Source: Rickettsia endosymbiont of Gonocerus acuteangulatus
GTDB taxonomy: Bacteria; Pseudomonadota; Alphaproteobacteria; Rickettsiales; Rickettsiaceae
DNA length: 64,000 nucleotides
Reading direction: 5' to 3'
NCBI RefSeq assembly: GCF_964026435.1
Contig: NZ_OZ032147.1
Coordinates: 558,001 to 622,000 of the forward strand
The notes below the pieces were generated by a model that was not told where the DNA came from, did no database searches, and was given only the letters and a program-made list of their open reading frames with translations. Both the position numbers and the translations under genes were made by a program. Shown piece after piece: positions 34,041 through 44,180 of the stretch; the stretch's first letter is position 1; the number at the start of each line of letters is the position of its first letter.

Positions 34041-35678
34041 TTATGCCTTATTATTGGTTTTAACAAGCTTTCCATCAAAATAAGTTAAAAACTCTTGGTC
34101 ATATTTGCTATCTCCAAACGCTTCTACTGTTCCAGACCAATTAATATGATTTAAAAGTTTATTAATTGCACGTAATTTTGAAGAATGCCAACTTGCAACA
34201 AAAGCAGTTCCCTGATAAATTTCAACATTTAAATCAAAAATATCTGGCACTAAATGTGCTGGCATTGACATTTGGACTATTTTATCTTCTATAATTACTC
34301 TTTTTGCTTCCGGTACCATCGCTTCTAATCTTCTAACATCTTCTAAATCAATTGGTGTAATAAATAATATATTACCTTCACCATCAGATATTACAGCACC
34401 ACTATAAGATATAATCCAATTTACTTTTAAATTAATATGTTTAATTTCTTGCACTAAATAGTCAAGTGGACGTGCACTACATATAACTTTTTTTGAAAAT
34501 TGCTGAAACTTTAATACACAGTTTTTTGTTTTTTCAGAATTGTTTTTATGAAATAGTGTGCCGTCAAAATCGCTTATAGCTATTACTTCTTTATTACAAA
34601 TCTTTGCTACAAGTAATTTACCAAGGATTGTATCACTGTATAATTTGCCGATTTCAAGTGCCATTTCTGATAATTTAGGAAGATTATTAAAGACCTGTTC
34701 TATAGCATCTAGTGCTTCACTTGTATCATTTACAAATTTTGCATAAGGCAAATTTAATAAAAATTCAGCAGCAGCATTATTTTTTACCATTACTATATTT
34801 GGTATACCAGAAGCAAGTGTTTCAAAAATTGAGCGTCCAAATGTTTCACACATTGAGGTGGATATGTGAATATGTGAATTTTCAATAATAAATGCAAGTT
34901 TAGCTGGAGATATATAGCCTGTAAATTTTATAACCTTATCAAGACCTAATTTTTCAATTTTATTTTTAACTGCATTATAATATCCCTGATTCTGAACTGG
35001 TCCAACTACACGAAGTATTGCTCGAGGAAATCTAGTTTTTACTGTAGCAAATAAATCTATTAATCCAAGAATATTTTTTTGAGGTTTGATACTACCAACG
35101 CTACAAAACTCTGGGACTGTATTTAAAAAACGAATTTTAGGTATTAGTAAACTTGTATCTACACCTCTAGGCACTACTTGAATTTTTTGTTTTGGAACAG
35201 AATAAAATTCTATTAATTGTTTTTTTTCTAAGTAACTTGGTGTTAAGATGTTTTGAGTGTCAGCTAGAGTTAAAAATTCCCTCTCTGTATATTTAAATGG
35301 CACATCTTCACCAGATGCTTGGTAAGAAGGGGTCAAGAACATAGGAAATGTCCATGTTTTTATTTTTTCTCGTAATTTAATATCAATAAAACCAAATTGC
35401 ATTGATATATGGATAAAAACTATATGAGTAAATTGTTGTTCAACAGCTTTTACTTTTTGTGCAATAAACTCAGCATTAGCAAGTCTTTTTTCAAATCGAT
35501 GTTCCACATTCACAGGATAATCAAAACTCCAAGTTGCTGGTGAATTAGTTTGTCCTCCAAACTGCATTATACTTAAGTGATTTTTAAAACCTTGTTTTAG
35601 GGTGTCTACCAGCCTAGCACCACCATCACGCTGGGTGTTATCAGGACTAAATTTTTCTGTAACTAATAATATTTTCAT
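34041..35678 (-). CDS. Glycosyltransferase (GT4) fused to a HAD phosphatase domain
   Basis: 545 aa. Residues about 1-365 are a GT-B glycosyltransferase: VPRGVDTSLL, FCSVGSIKPQKNILGLIDLF, and the donor-binding motif CETFGRSIFETLASGIP. Residues about 368-545 are a HAD hydrolase of the Cof/sucrose-phosphatase type: AISDFDGTLFHK (nucleophile Asp), VICSARPLDYL, and AFGDSKYDQEFL (metal-binding Asp). The fusion suggests transfer to, or of, a phosphorylated sugar followed by dephosphorylation, as in trehalose or sucrose synthesis; here the sugar is unknown. It overlaps the preceding glycosyltransferase gene by four bases. Confidence 0.85.
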   Translation of the reverse strand: MKILLVTEKFSPDNTQRDGGARLVDTLKQGFKNHLSIMQFGGQTNSPATWSFDYPVNVEHRFEKRLANAEFIAQKVKAVEQQFTHIVFIHISMQFGFIDIKLREKIKTWTFPMFLTPSYQASGEDVPFKYTEREFLTLADTQNILTPSYLEKKQLIEFYSVPKQKIQVVPRGVDTSLLIPKIRFLNTVPEFCSVGSIKPQKNILGLIDLFATVKTRFPRAILRVVGPVQNQGYYNAVKNKIEKLGLDKVIKFTGYISPAKLAFIIENSHIHISTSMCETFGRSIFETLASGIPNIVMVKNNAAAEFLLNLPYAKFVNDTSEALDAIEQVFNNLPKLSEMALEIGKLYSDTILGKLLVAKICNKEVIAISDFDGTLFHKNNSEKTKNCVLKFQQFSKKVICSARPLDYLVQEIKHINLKVNWIISYSGAVISDGEGNILFITPIDLEDVRRLEAMVPEAKRVIIEDKIVQMSMPAHLVPDIFDLNVEIYQGTAFVASWHSSKLRAINKLLNHINWSGTVEAFGDSKYDQEFLTYFDGKLVKTNNKA

Positions 35679-36766
35679 TTGTGATGCTTAAATAATTCTT
35701 CATAACCTTTGAAAATCTTTAACCAACAAAATTTATCATCCAAAGGCTTTTTAACTTTAGGATATTTTAAAATCTGTTCAACTTGATTAACTATTTGTTG
35801 AAAATTATTAAAGTCAAGTAATAATCCATTATCAGATGTAATAATCTCTGGTAAAGCTCCACTATTACCAGCTATTACAAAAGTGCCTGCTGTTAAAGCC
35901 TCTAAAATAGAACGCCCCATTCCTTCTGAATGAATATATGAACCACCAGGAACTTCTGTTACTTGATCACAACTTAATTGCATGTAAATATCTGCATTAA
36001 TGATCTCTTCACATATTTTTTCATTTTCTAGTACTCCAAGAAACTCTATAATTGAATTCAGATTATTCTTATCCACCTGTTTTTTAACTTGTGCTAGTAA
36101 AGGTCCTTCTCCAGCTAATCTCACTTTAAAGCTATAATCTCTTAATACCAACTCGTGAACCAAAGATATCATTAATGAATGATTTTTATATGGAACAAAA
36201 CGAGCAGCACAGAAGATAGTAAAAGGTTTATTATCTAAAATTCTTGCTGTTTTTAATACAGATACATTGACCCCGCCTACAAAACGGGTAAAAGGACATT
36301 TTATGCCAATTTGACTTAAACGAGTTTCCGTATAAGTAGAATTTGTTATTAATAAATCTATAGTGTTATTTAAAATATCGACCCAATATGATCGACGCAT
36401 AATATAATTTGGAATTGTTTTGCTAATCAGAGAAGCTTTTAAAATTTCATTCCCACCCGTACGGTATATAAATTTCGCTTTTGGAAATATATCACGAAGT
36501 TCTTTAAGGTCCTCTATCCATCTGCCGCTATTAAAAAATATAATAGCTGGATTAAATAAACTAGCTAATTTATTTAAATTTATTACCTTAAGTTTTCCAT
36601 CTAATATAATACAATCTTGTCCTTTAAGATTTTTTGTAATTATACTTAAAATAGGAAATTGAGAATGATTAATAAAATATTCTATGAAATATTTTGCATG
36701 CATTTCCATTCCTCCAATTAAAGGAGGAAGACGATCAGCAAAAAATAAAATACCTAATTTTGTCAT
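35675..36766 (-). CDS. Glycosyltransferase family 4
   Basis: 363 aa GT-B enzyme. N-terminal glycine-rich LPPLIGGMEMHAKYF; C-terminal donor domain with PFTIFCAARFVPYKNH, LAGEGPLLAQVKKQV, and the EX7E motif SEGMGRSILEALTAGTF ending GNSGALPEII. Retaining transferase using a nucleotide sugar, cytoplasmic. Two bases separate it from the upstream wecB stop, and its own stop overlaps the next gene. The WecB/WecC neighbours make UDP-ManNAc or UDP-ManNAcA a likely donor (inference). Confidence 0.87.
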   Translation of the reverse strand: MTKLGILFFADRLPPLIGGMEMHAKYFIEYFINHSQFPILSIITKNLKGQDCIILDGKLKVINLNKLASLFNPAIIFFNSGRWIEDLKELRDIFPKAKFIYRTGGNEILKASLISKTIPNYIMRRSYWVDILNNTIDLLITNSTYTETRLSQIGIKCPFTRFVGGVNVSVLKTARILDNKPFTIFCAARFVPYKNHSLMISLVHELVLRDYSFKVRLAGEGPLLAQVKKQVDKNNLNSIIEFLGVLENEKICEEIINADIYMQLSCDQVTEVPGGSYIHSEGMGRSILEALTAGTFVIAGNSGALPEIITSDNGLLLDFNNFQQIVNQVEQILKYPKVKKPLDDKFCWLKIFKGYEELFKHHK

Positions 36767-36768
36767 AT

Positions 36769-37866
36769 TTAGTTCTTTTTTAATTCTTGTTCTAAGATAT
36801 TAACTATTTTCTTTGCTGCGTAACCATCTCCATAAGGAAAACATATTTTTGACATTACAGCTAGCAAATCCGGATTTTTTAATAACCTATTGCAGATATT
36901 TATAATATCAACTGCTTTTGTTCCTACTAATATAGCTATGTTATTTTCAATTACTTCTGGTCTTTCAGTGATATCTCTAACAATAAGTGCAGGCTTTCCA
37001 ATAAATGTTACTTCTTCTTGTATGCCCCCAGAATCAGTTATTACAAAAAGACATTCTTTTAGAAGCTTAATAAATGATATATGATTTATTGGTGAAATTA
37101 AATTAATATTACTTATATTTGATAATAATGTTTTTACATGTTCACTTATAGAAGGATTGGGGTGTAAACAGAACATTATGTTTATATCTAGAAATTGTTT
37201 CGCAATGTTACGTAAAGCATTACATACTTCTTTTAGTGGTTCGCCATAGTTTTCTCTTCTATGAATTGTAACTAAGATAAATTTAGTTTTATAATCTGGT
37301 TTTAATCCACATAATTTTTTATTTATAAGTCTTACTGCATCTATGGATGTATTACCTACTACCCAAATTTTATCAATTGGTACTCCTTCCTTAATAAGAT
37401 TAATTTTTGCTCGATTAGTTGGTGCAAAAAAATAAGTACTTAGTTTATCTATAAAACATCTATGTATCTCCTCAGGCCATGGTGAATATATGTTATCTGT
37501 TCGTAAACCTGCTTCAATATGTGCTACTGCTATCCCTGAATAAAAACTAGCAAGAGCTGCTACAAAAGCTGTTGTAGTATCTCCCTGAACAATAATTAAA
37601 TCTGGTCTTGACTTTTCTAATGTATTACTAAATCCTGACAACATATGTGTTGCACTGTGGCACAGAGATCCTTTGCTTTCTATAGATTGAAATTTATAAC
37701 TGACTTTAATGTTCATATCTGAAAAAACAGAATCAAGTAAAGACGTATGTTGTCCGGTCATACATATCTCATAAGAGAAATATTTATTATTTTCAAAAGC
37801 TGCAATGATAGGTGCAAGTTTTATTGCCTCAGGTCGTGTTCCTATTACTATCATTATTTTTTTCAT
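36769..37866 (-). CDS. wecB: UDP-N-acetylglucosamine 2-epimerase (non-hydrolysing)
   Basis: 365 aa. Family motifs: IMIVIGTRPEAIKLAPIIAAF, VQGDTTTAFVAALASFYSG with VAHIEAGLRTDN, VTIHRRENYGEPL, ITDSGGIQEEV. Interconverts UDP-GlcNAc and UDP-ManNAc in the cytoplasm. It overlaps wecC by four bases. Together they make UDP-ManNAcA, normally for enterobacterial common antigen or capsule. Intact. Confidence 0.93.
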   Translation of the reverse strand: MKKIMIVIGTRPEAIKLAPIIAAFENNKYFSYEICMTGQHTSLLDSVFSDMNIKVSYKFQSIESKGSLCHSATHMLSGFSNTLEKSRPDLIIVQGDTTTAFVAALASFYSGIAVAHIEAGLRTDNIYSPWPEEIHRCFIDKLSTYFFAPTNRAKINLIKEGVPIDKIWVVGNTSIDAVRLINKKLCGLKPDYKTKFILVTIHRRENYGEPLKEVCNALRNIAKQFLDINIMFCLHPNPSISEHVKTLLSNISNINLISPINHISFIKLLKECLFVITDSGGIQEEVTFIGKPALIVRDITERPEVIENNIAILVGTKAVDIINICNRLLKNPDLLAVMSKICFPYGDGYAAKKIVNILEQELKKN

Positions 37867-39029
37867 TTTATTAATACTCCAGTAAAATCAAGAAAAATTT
37901 TTTCATGAAACAAATAATTAGGTATATCTAAAAATTCATTATGAGCAACTAATACAACTATCATATCTACTTTTAGTAGCGTATCATTTATTGATTTTAT
38001 ATTTTTAACATATGGATCAAAAACAATAACATCAAATTCTTGTTTCAGGGTCTCAGTTATTATTATAGCCGGCGATTCTCTGGTATCAGGTACATTAGGT
38101 TTGTAAGTAAGACCCAAACAAGCTATAATGCGAACATTATTTTCTTTTGCTACTTTTTTTATTTTCTGAATTACCCAACTAGCTTTATTAATATTAACTT
38201 CCCTTGCTTTTAATATTAACTGGGCAAATTCCGATGCTGAGTGTGCCAAAAAATATGGATCTATAGCTATACAATGACCTCCAACTCCTGGACCTGGTTG
38301 TAAAATATTTACACGAGGATGTTTGTTCGCTAGACTAATGAGTTCATTTATATTCACATTAATATGATCGGCAATCATAGACAATTCATTAGCATAGGCA
38401 ATGTTAATATCGCGATAGGTATTTTCTGCTAACTTGACCGCTTCTGCTGTTTTTGAATCAGTTACTTCTATCTCACCATGAATAAATGATCTATAAAAAT
38501 CAGCTGCTCGTGTCCCAGATTGATTATCTATACCACCTACAATTCTATCATTATATATTAATTCAGAAAGAATATTACCTGGTAATATTCTTTCTGGACA
38601 ATAAGCTATAAATATATTAGAACAAACTATGCGAAGCCGTTTAGCCATCATCTCAGTCGTCCCTATAGGACATGTCGATTCAATAAGAATTAAATTATCA
38701 GTTTCAAGATACGGTATAATAGATTCAATCGCTGCACTTACGTAAGAGATATCTGGTTTATTTTCTAAATTTAGAGGAGTCTGTACAGTAATTATATAGA
38801 TATCGGAATGTTCAACCTTTGTTGATATTTTAAGATTTCTCTTACATATTCCTTTAATAAATAAATCCTTTAATGCTGTTTCATGAGTCATGTAATTAAC
38901 TGCATTGATTTTTGATACTACTTTTTTATCAATATCTACTCCAAGAACTGAATAACCAGAATTTGCTAAAATACACATAATGGGAAAACCTATATGACCT
39001 AAGCCTATAACACAAACTTTTTTATTCAT
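37863..39029 (-). CDS. wecC: UDP-N-acetyl-D-mannosamine dehydrogenase family
   Basis: 388 aa. NAD-binding Rossmann start VCVIGLGHIGFPIMCILANS, ESTCPIGTTEMM, catalytic Cys in GPGVGGHCIAIDPYFL, and the C-terminal GLTYKPNVPDTRESPA. Four-electron oxidation of a UDP-sugar to the uronate. Pairing with wecB favours ManNAc over Glc or GlcNAc as substrate; sequence alone cannot separate them. First gene of the six-gene minus-strand operon. Confidence 0.9.
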   Translation of the reverse strand: MNKKVCVIGLGHIGFPIMCILANSGYSVLGVDIDKKVVSKINAVNYMTHETALKDLFIKGICKRNLKISTKVEHSDIYIITVQTPLNLENKPDISYVSAAIESIIPYLETDNLILIESTCPIGTTEMMAKRLRIVCSNIFIAYCPERILPGNILSELIYNDRIVGGIDNQSGTRAADFYRSFIHGEIEVTDSKTAEAVKLAENTYRDINIAYANELSMIADHINVNINELISLANKHPRVNILQPGPGVGGHCIAIDPYFLAHSASEFAQLILKAREVNINKASWVIQKIKKVAKENNVRIIACLGLTYKPNVPDTRESPAIIITETLKQEFDVIVFDPYVKNIKSINDTLLKVDMIVVLVAHNEFLDIPNYLFHEKIFLDFTGVLIK

Positions 39030-39335
39030 TTTACTAACAATAGAATGTTATCATAATGAAGTATGACATAGAACGAAGAGGGTGAAAACAAATTTTTAAG
39101 TTTCTACAAACAGATTAAAGAAATTCATACTGAAGATGATGTGGATTTGAAACTCATTATTGAAGTGTGAGGTGATATGGTTTATAGTGTGTAACAGGCT
39201 ATCTATAACCTATGGGGTATTGGTAAATTTTCCTTTGGATCGCTCTGGCTTCATTAAAAATAATCGTGACAAGCCATAGGGAATACAACCTAGGAGGGAT
39301 TGAATCATTTATAAGTTGTAATTTGTAGAAGTCAA
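39030..39335. promoter_or_regulatory. Upstream region of the wec/radical SAM operon; no gene
   Basis: About 300 bases without a coding sequence. On the minus strand, TATGAT (complement at 39050-39055) lies about 20 bases before the wecC ATG, with a weak TTCGTT 16 bases further upstream; this is the best promoter candidate. Short open stretches (for example FYKQIKEIHTEDDVDLKL) look like gene debris that I cannot identify. Confidence 0.3.
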
Positions 39336-40514
39336 GATTTGATCTTACAGACACTATAAATTTTGTACCTGATTGTCAGTTAAATTTTGACTGTCAGATA
39401 TATAATCAAGATACAAAATTTCATTATTCTTTTCAACAGCTAATTTCTTACTATCCTGAAAAGTTTGCATAGGAGTTTTCCTATAACAATATTTACCAGA
39501 ATGAGGTCTTTCATTATTGAAATGCTCTAACCAAATATCAAGATCTAATTGTAAATCATCAAGATCTGTATAAATCTTTTTTCGCATAGCTGTATCAAAG
39601 AATTCTTGTTTCATAGTTTTATTAAAACGCTCACACATACCGTTTGTTTGAGAAGAATATGCCTTAGTTGTAGTATGCTCTATACCTTCTATGCTAAGAA
39701 ATAACTCAAAAGCATGATGCTCTATATTACCTTTATATTTACTACCTCTATCAGTTAGAATACGCAGTATTGGTATTTGTTGACTCTCATACCATGGTAA
39801 TACCCGATCATTAAGCATATCAGCAGCGGTAAGAGCTGTTTTATCAGTATATAATTTAGCATCAGCTACTCTGCTGTAGCTATCAATAAATACCTGAGAA
39901 TAAACCTTACCTATTCCTTTAAAATTACCTACATAGTACGTATCCTGGCATCCTAGATAACCTGGATGCTGTGTCTCAATCTCGCCATGGGCTTCTTTCT
40001 CATTACGACGCTTCTCTAGCACTTGTAGCTGAGCTTCAGTAAGAACAATACCATCCTGAGCCATTTTTGCTTCTAATGCTTTAAGCCTTTTACTGATATT
40101 GTTTAAATCATTACGTAGCCAAATTGATCTTACCCCTCCAGGTGATACAAGTATACCGCTCTTCTTAAGTTCATTTGATACTCTTAACTGACCATATGCT
40201 GGATATTCTATTGCCATATCCATTACTGCCTTCTCTATCGCTGGATCAACTCTATTCGCTATTATTGGCTTTCTACGACTAATTTCATACAATGCTTCTT
40301 CACCACCCGTTTCATACAGTTCTTTAAATCTGTAATAACTATCTCTACTATATCCCATTGCTTTACATGCTGATGATATGCTACCAAGGCTCTTAGCTAA
40401 TTCAAGTAAACCTAATTTTGGCTTTATTATTTTTTGATTTAAGTTCATTATAACCTTCCATTTTTTTATCTGTATTTTTTAATACGTGATTTTTATTAAA
40501 TGTAAGATCAAATC
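39336..40514 (-). mobile_element. IS481-type insertion sequence, intact (1179 bp)
   Basis: 14-bp perfect terminal inverted repeats GATTTGATCTTACA / TGTAAGATCAAATC, flanked by TCAA on both sides (4-bp target duplication). A diverged fragment of the same family is fused to the LRR gene at 56574. Confidence 0.9.
39354..40448 (-). CDS. IS481-family transposase
   Basis: 364 aa. N-terminal helix-turn-helix domains ([19 protein letters not shown]), then an rve integrase core: [15 protein letters not shown] (Asp), [12 protein letters not shown] (Asp), [17 protein letters not shown] (Glu). C-terminal [22 protein letters not shown]. Intact and bounded by matching inverted repeats, so probably active. 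Confidence 0.9.
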   Translation of the reverse strand: MNLNQKIIKPKLGLLELAKSLGSISSACKAMGYSRDSYYRFKELYETGGEEALYEISRRKPIIANRVDPAIEKAVMDMAIEYPAYGQLRVSNELKKSGILVSPGGVRSIWLRNDLNNISKRLKALEAKMAQDGIVLTEAQLQVLEKRRNEKEAHGEIETQHPGYLGCQDTYYVGNFKGIGKVYSQVFIDSYSRVADAKLYTDKTALTAADMLNDRVLPWYESQQIPILRILTDRGSKYKGNIEHHAFELFLSIEGIEHTTTKAYSSQTNGMCERFNKTMKQEFFDTAMRKKIYTDLDDLQLDLDIWLEHFNNERPHSGKYCYRKTPMQTFQDSKKLAVEKNNEILYLDYISDSQNLTDNQVQNL

Positions 40515-40633
40515 TCAACTAATACATGAATTAAAACTTCTTTTTCTTATTGTTTTTATATATGGTATAGCTTAAATCACTTTATCTTTAAAAAATTCTT
40601 AATATCACCACTTTTTTCCTGCTTTGTGTTAAA

Positions 40634-41159
40634 TCTCTTTTGGGTATATTCCCCGCCGCTTGCGGCGTAATATGGCGGAATGAGCAAATATATACATAAA
40701 AGTCATAATGTTACGGTACTGCTGTATCACATGGTATTTCCAGCAAAATATCGCCGAGCAGTGTTTGACGTATCAGTTGATCAAGTATTACGAGAAATAT
40801 GTTTAGAGATAGAAAAGAGATATCAAATAAAATTTTTAGAAATAGGGGTTGATGAAGATCATGTCCATTTTTTGGTACAATCTGTACCAACCTATAGCGT
40901 AACAAAAATAGTAACAACAATTAAAAGTGTTACAGCTCGTCAAATATTTAGACAGTGTCCACAGGTAAAGAAACAATTATGGGGTGGAGAATTTTGGACT
41001 GATGGATATTTTACGAGTACGGTAGGTAAGCATTGAAATGAGAATATGATAGGAAAATACGTAAAAAACCAAGGCAAGGAATATCAGAAACTGCATGAGG
41101 ATCATCAGCTAGCTTTCTTCTAAAATACCCCGCTGCTTGCGGCGGGGATTACTTTTATT
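40634..41159 (+). mobile_element. IS200/IS605-type element copy 2 (526 bp)
   Basis: Same ends and hairpins as copy 1; preceded by TTAAA. Full length, but its tnpA has a nonsense mutation. The flanks (40515-40633 and 41160-41255) hold no gene. Confidence 0.88.
40680..41123 (+). pseudogene. tnpA: IS200 transposase TnpA with premature stop
   Basis: Identical to the intact copies except GGA to TGA after VGKH (residue 118), which removes the helix with the catalytic Tyr (GKYVKNQ). The HUH motif remains, but the product cannot form the phosphotyrosine link. The ends could still be mobilised in trans. Confidence 0.88.
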
Positions 41160-41255
41160 TCATAATTCGGGTTATTGATACCTTTAAATATTTTACTATT
41201 ACTATCTAATTTATTCTATAATTGTAATAACAACATATTTTTCATATAATATATT

Positions 41256-41984
41256 TTAAATCCTTGCTATATTATTATATAAATTTGATTTTTTGTAACT
41301 TATAATTATATTTAAGCAATGTGTGCGTAATTGATTTGTGACTATTGGCACTTTGAGATAAGTAGCAATAGTTAAGAAAGATTGTAAAGTTTCTAAAATC
41401 GTTTTCCACCCTTTTTCAGGAGATTTAGCTCCTACTGTTTGTATATTATGTAATCGGTCACATAATTTAATTAATAGCAACTCTTTTTTCTTTTGCTGAT
41501 ATAATATCTTAACTATTTCTGCTGAACTAATTTTTTTATCATTTTTAATTCGTGTTAAATCTTCAACCTGATTGGCAATTTTATAACCAAATTCTTTTAT
41601 AATCATTTCTTTAGTAAGTAACGTATCTTCAATACAATCGTGCAATATGCTAGTTACTATGATATCTGTTCTAAATAAATAATCAGAAACCATATATGCT
41701 ACTTCTAAAGGATGTGAATAATAAAATTCTCCTGTTTCTCGTTTTTGCCCACCATGATATTTTTTAGCAAAATAAATTGCTTTTTTAATTTTACTAAGAT
41801 CAACTTTGTTCTCAGAAATCTTATTAATAAGCATGATCTTAGTTAATAGCCTTTTACTATATCGGCAATTTGATAGATCTATAATTTTTACTTTGTCTAG
41901 CTCAATATCTATACCTTTAGGTAAGTTTAACTTTTCTACAATAGGAGCTATAGTTTTTTGATGATTTTCTTGATTTTTTGCCAT
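41256..41984 (-). CDS. SpoT-type HD-domain (p)ppGpp hydrolase-like protein, copy 1
   Basis: 242 aa, a single HD domain without synthetase, TGS or ACT domains. Motifs: KKYHGGQKRETGEFYYSHPLEVA (metal His), SILHDCIEDTLLT (HD and ED), KLCDRLHNIQTVGAKSPEKGW (Asp). All metal ligands of Mesh1/SpoT-type hydrolases are present. RAGE elements commonly carry several such genes; the substrate may be host or bacterial (p)ppGpp. Transcribed after the histidine kinase gene at 42129. The second copy is at 51307. Confidence 0.85.
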   Translation of the reverse strand: MAKNQENHQKTIAPIVEKLNLPKGIDIELDKVKIIDLSNCRYSKRLLTKIMLINKISENKVDLSKIKKAIYFAKKYHGGQKRETGEFYYSHPLEVAYMVSDYLFRTDIIVTSILHDCIEDTLLTKEMIIKEFGYKIANQVEDLTRIKNDKKISSAEIVKILYQQKKKELLLIKLCDRLHNIQTVGAKSPEKGWKTILETLQSFLTIATYLKVPIVTNQLRTHCLNIIISYKKSNLYNNIARI

Positions 41985-42128
41985 CTATCCATCCCTAATA
42001 TTATTTTAAGTGTAGTAAGAATCATAGCAATAATTAAGAAAATCATACTTGTTAATTAATAGAGTACTTTTAAAACTCTACTTTTAGAGATAATTTGTGT
42101 GTGTATTATCATCAAAACCTTATCAATA

Positions 42129-43079
42129 TTATGTATCATAAATCAGATCATCAAGAAGAGGTAACTTAATTGGTATATTACAGACAATAGTAGTACTTTT
42201 ACCTTTTTCACTTGTTACTTCAATCTCTCCATTTAACTCACCAATTAGACGCTTTACAAAACTTAATCCTGATCCAAGTCCATGATATTGCGTAGCAACA
42301 TCAAATTTATCAATCTTTTCATGAAGATGTTGCCTGATTTCTTTAGACAAACCAACACCACTATCATGCACCATAAATTGGAATACCATTTCTCTGTTTT
42401 GTTGTTCTGATTCTGAAACGGCTGGACTAATAGCAAACATGTTCACTGTTACCACAACTTTACCTTCTTTAGTAAAGTTAATAGAATTATCTATTAACTG
42501 CTCTAATATTGCCCCTATTCGATAAGTATCACTAATTATAGCATTTGTTAAATCATACTGAAAATTACAAGATAAATTTAATCCCTTACGTTGAGCTATT
42601 GGCATCGCTTTATCAATAATCTTATTTACCAACTGTTTTGGATCAAACTTATTAAAAACTATAGGAGGTAATCCTGAATTATTCTGTAAATAACTAAGTA
42701 TATTGTTATAATAATCCAGTAATTCTTCAGCACAATTTACCACACTAGCTAAATAATCCTTTTTTTCAGGATGATCCTCTATTTCATAAAGGGCTGTTAC
42801 TAATGAAAAAATCCCATTACATGGAATCTTTAATCCATGTACCATATTTTGCACCACATCTCTTTTAAATAACTCAGATTCTTTCAATTTATTATTTGCT
42901 TCTTGTAACTCTAATTTATATTTAATTATATCAGTATAATTTGTGATTGTCGAGTTAATGATATTCTCTTCTTGCTGATATGGTATTAATGTGACAGATA
43001 TAGGAGATAATTGAAGATTCCAATTTGTTTTAGTAATATTATGATTATCTTTTGGTTGATTTTGATTATTAATTGTCAT
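42129..43079 (-). CDS. Soluble histidine kinase-like protein, copy 1
   Basis: 316 aa, no membrane segment. N-terminal part with the conserved stretch LQLSPISVTL, a coiled coil (ELQEANNKLKESELFKRD), an atypical H-box NMVHGLKIPCNGIFS that keeps the His, then the ATPase domain: N-box LEQLIDNSINFTKEG, G1 VHDSGVGLSKE, G2 LGSGLSFVKRL. Likely ATP-binding. Sits upstream of the HD hydrolase gene and divergent from the dam-like gene. Paralogue at 52120 has lost the His. Confidence 0.8.
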   Translation of the reverse strand: MTINNQNQPKDNHNITKTNWNLQLSPISVTLIPYQQEENIINSTITNYTDIIKYKLELQEANNKLKESELFKRDVVQNMVHGLKIPCNGIFSLVTALYEIEDHPEKKDYLASVVNCAEELLDYYNNILSYLQNNSGLPPIVFNKFDPKQLVNKIIDKAMPIAQRKGLNLSCNFQYDLTNAIISDTYRIGAILEQLIDNSINFTKEGKVVVTVNMFAISPAVSESEQQNREMVFQFMVHDSGVGLSKEIRQHLHEKIDKFDVATQYHGLGSGLSFVKRLIGELNGEIEVTSEKGKSTTIVCNIPIKLPLLDDLIYDT

Positions 43080-43113
43080 AGCATCTCCTTGCTGTTAAAG
43101 TTCAGAAAACAGC

Positions 43114-43159
43114 TCAGAGGTTAAATAGATAAAATTTTGCAGTTTAACTTAACCTCTGA
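43114..43159. promoter_or_regulatory. Conserved inverted repeat between kinase and dam-like genes, copy 1
   Basis: TCAGAGGTTAA (43114-43124) and TTAACCTCTGA (43149-43159) are exact inverse copies 24 bases apart, close upstream of the kinase start. The second module keeps the same arms at 53066-53113 although the spacer has diverged, which suggests an operator or RNA hairpin. Confidence 0.5.
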
Positions 43160-43457
43160 ACTAGAGTTGCACCACGGCCGCTCTTAACAAGGACAGATAT
43201 CACCACAATTCTACGAAGTACAGAGGATTTAAGAGCTTTTTTGACAGATTTTTATACAATTGGGCAAAGAGCTGCATAAATAAGACATAGCTAAATTGTA
43301 TTATTTGTTAACTCAGCTCTTTATCTATTTACATGCAAATCAAAATCAGCATTAATTATGCTACAGCAAGCATCAAGAATTCCTTTGAATACAGCATTTT
43401 GCTGGCATTTAAGCCTATTTTAGGCTATTATTATAGTATCAATAAATAATAAATTTC

Positions 43458-44180
43458 ATGTCAGTAAAGAACTCAGATAAACCGCAACCATTCCTACAAT
43501 GGGTTGCTGGTAAAAGAAAAATTGCCGATCAATTAATTAAGTTTCTTCCATCACTACTAAATAACTACTATGAACCATTCCTTGGTGGTGGGGCTTTATT
43601 TTTTCAAGTTAGAGATAAATTTAAACATTGCTTCCTATCTGATATTAATCTAGAGCTAGTAACGTCCTATAACATGATAAAGAAGAATCCAGATAAAGTT
43701 AGTAAATTACTAGACTCATATAAAGAAAAACACTCCAAAGAACATTATTATCAAGTTAGAAGTAATAATGACAGTAATGATCCAGCAAAAATTACTGCAA
43801 GATTTGTCTATCTTAATAGATATTCATTTAAAGGAATTTACCGGATTAATATTGATGGCAAACCAGCTCAAACTTTCTCTGGTAGGAATTATAGTAAATC
43901 TGATCTTGCCTTTAGATTAAAACAGTGCAGTCAGCTTTTAGCTGGCACATCTATTTGTGCTATGGATTTTTCTTTCATTGAACCACAAAAAGGTGATTTT
44001 GTTTATTTTGATCCTCCTTATCATAAATCAGGTGAGAAATTTTATACCAGATTACCCTTTGATGAAAATGATCAAACGAGACTTAAAGATTTTGCTACAG
44101 AACTCAATGATAAAGGTGTTAAAATAATGGTTTCTAATAGTAATACTCCCTTTATTAGAAACTTATACAAAAATTTTAAT
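43458..44180 (+). pseudogene. dam: DNA adenine methylase (Dam type), 3' end replaced by IS200, copy 1
   Basis: N-terminal SAM-binding motif is QPFLQWVAGKRK (Ala where the family has Gly; copy 2 has Gly), YEPFLGGGALFFQV, RFVYLNRYSFKGIYR (MNRxxFNG-like), catalytic DPPY in VYFDPPYHKSGEKFY. The gene is cut after KNFN by IS200 copy 3, losing about 30 C-terminal residues that copy 2 still shows (ISTIKVKYSMPEHNK...). It could still give a near-complete enzyme with a foreign tail (LFWVYSPPLAA). Dam methylates GATC. Confidence 0.82.
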
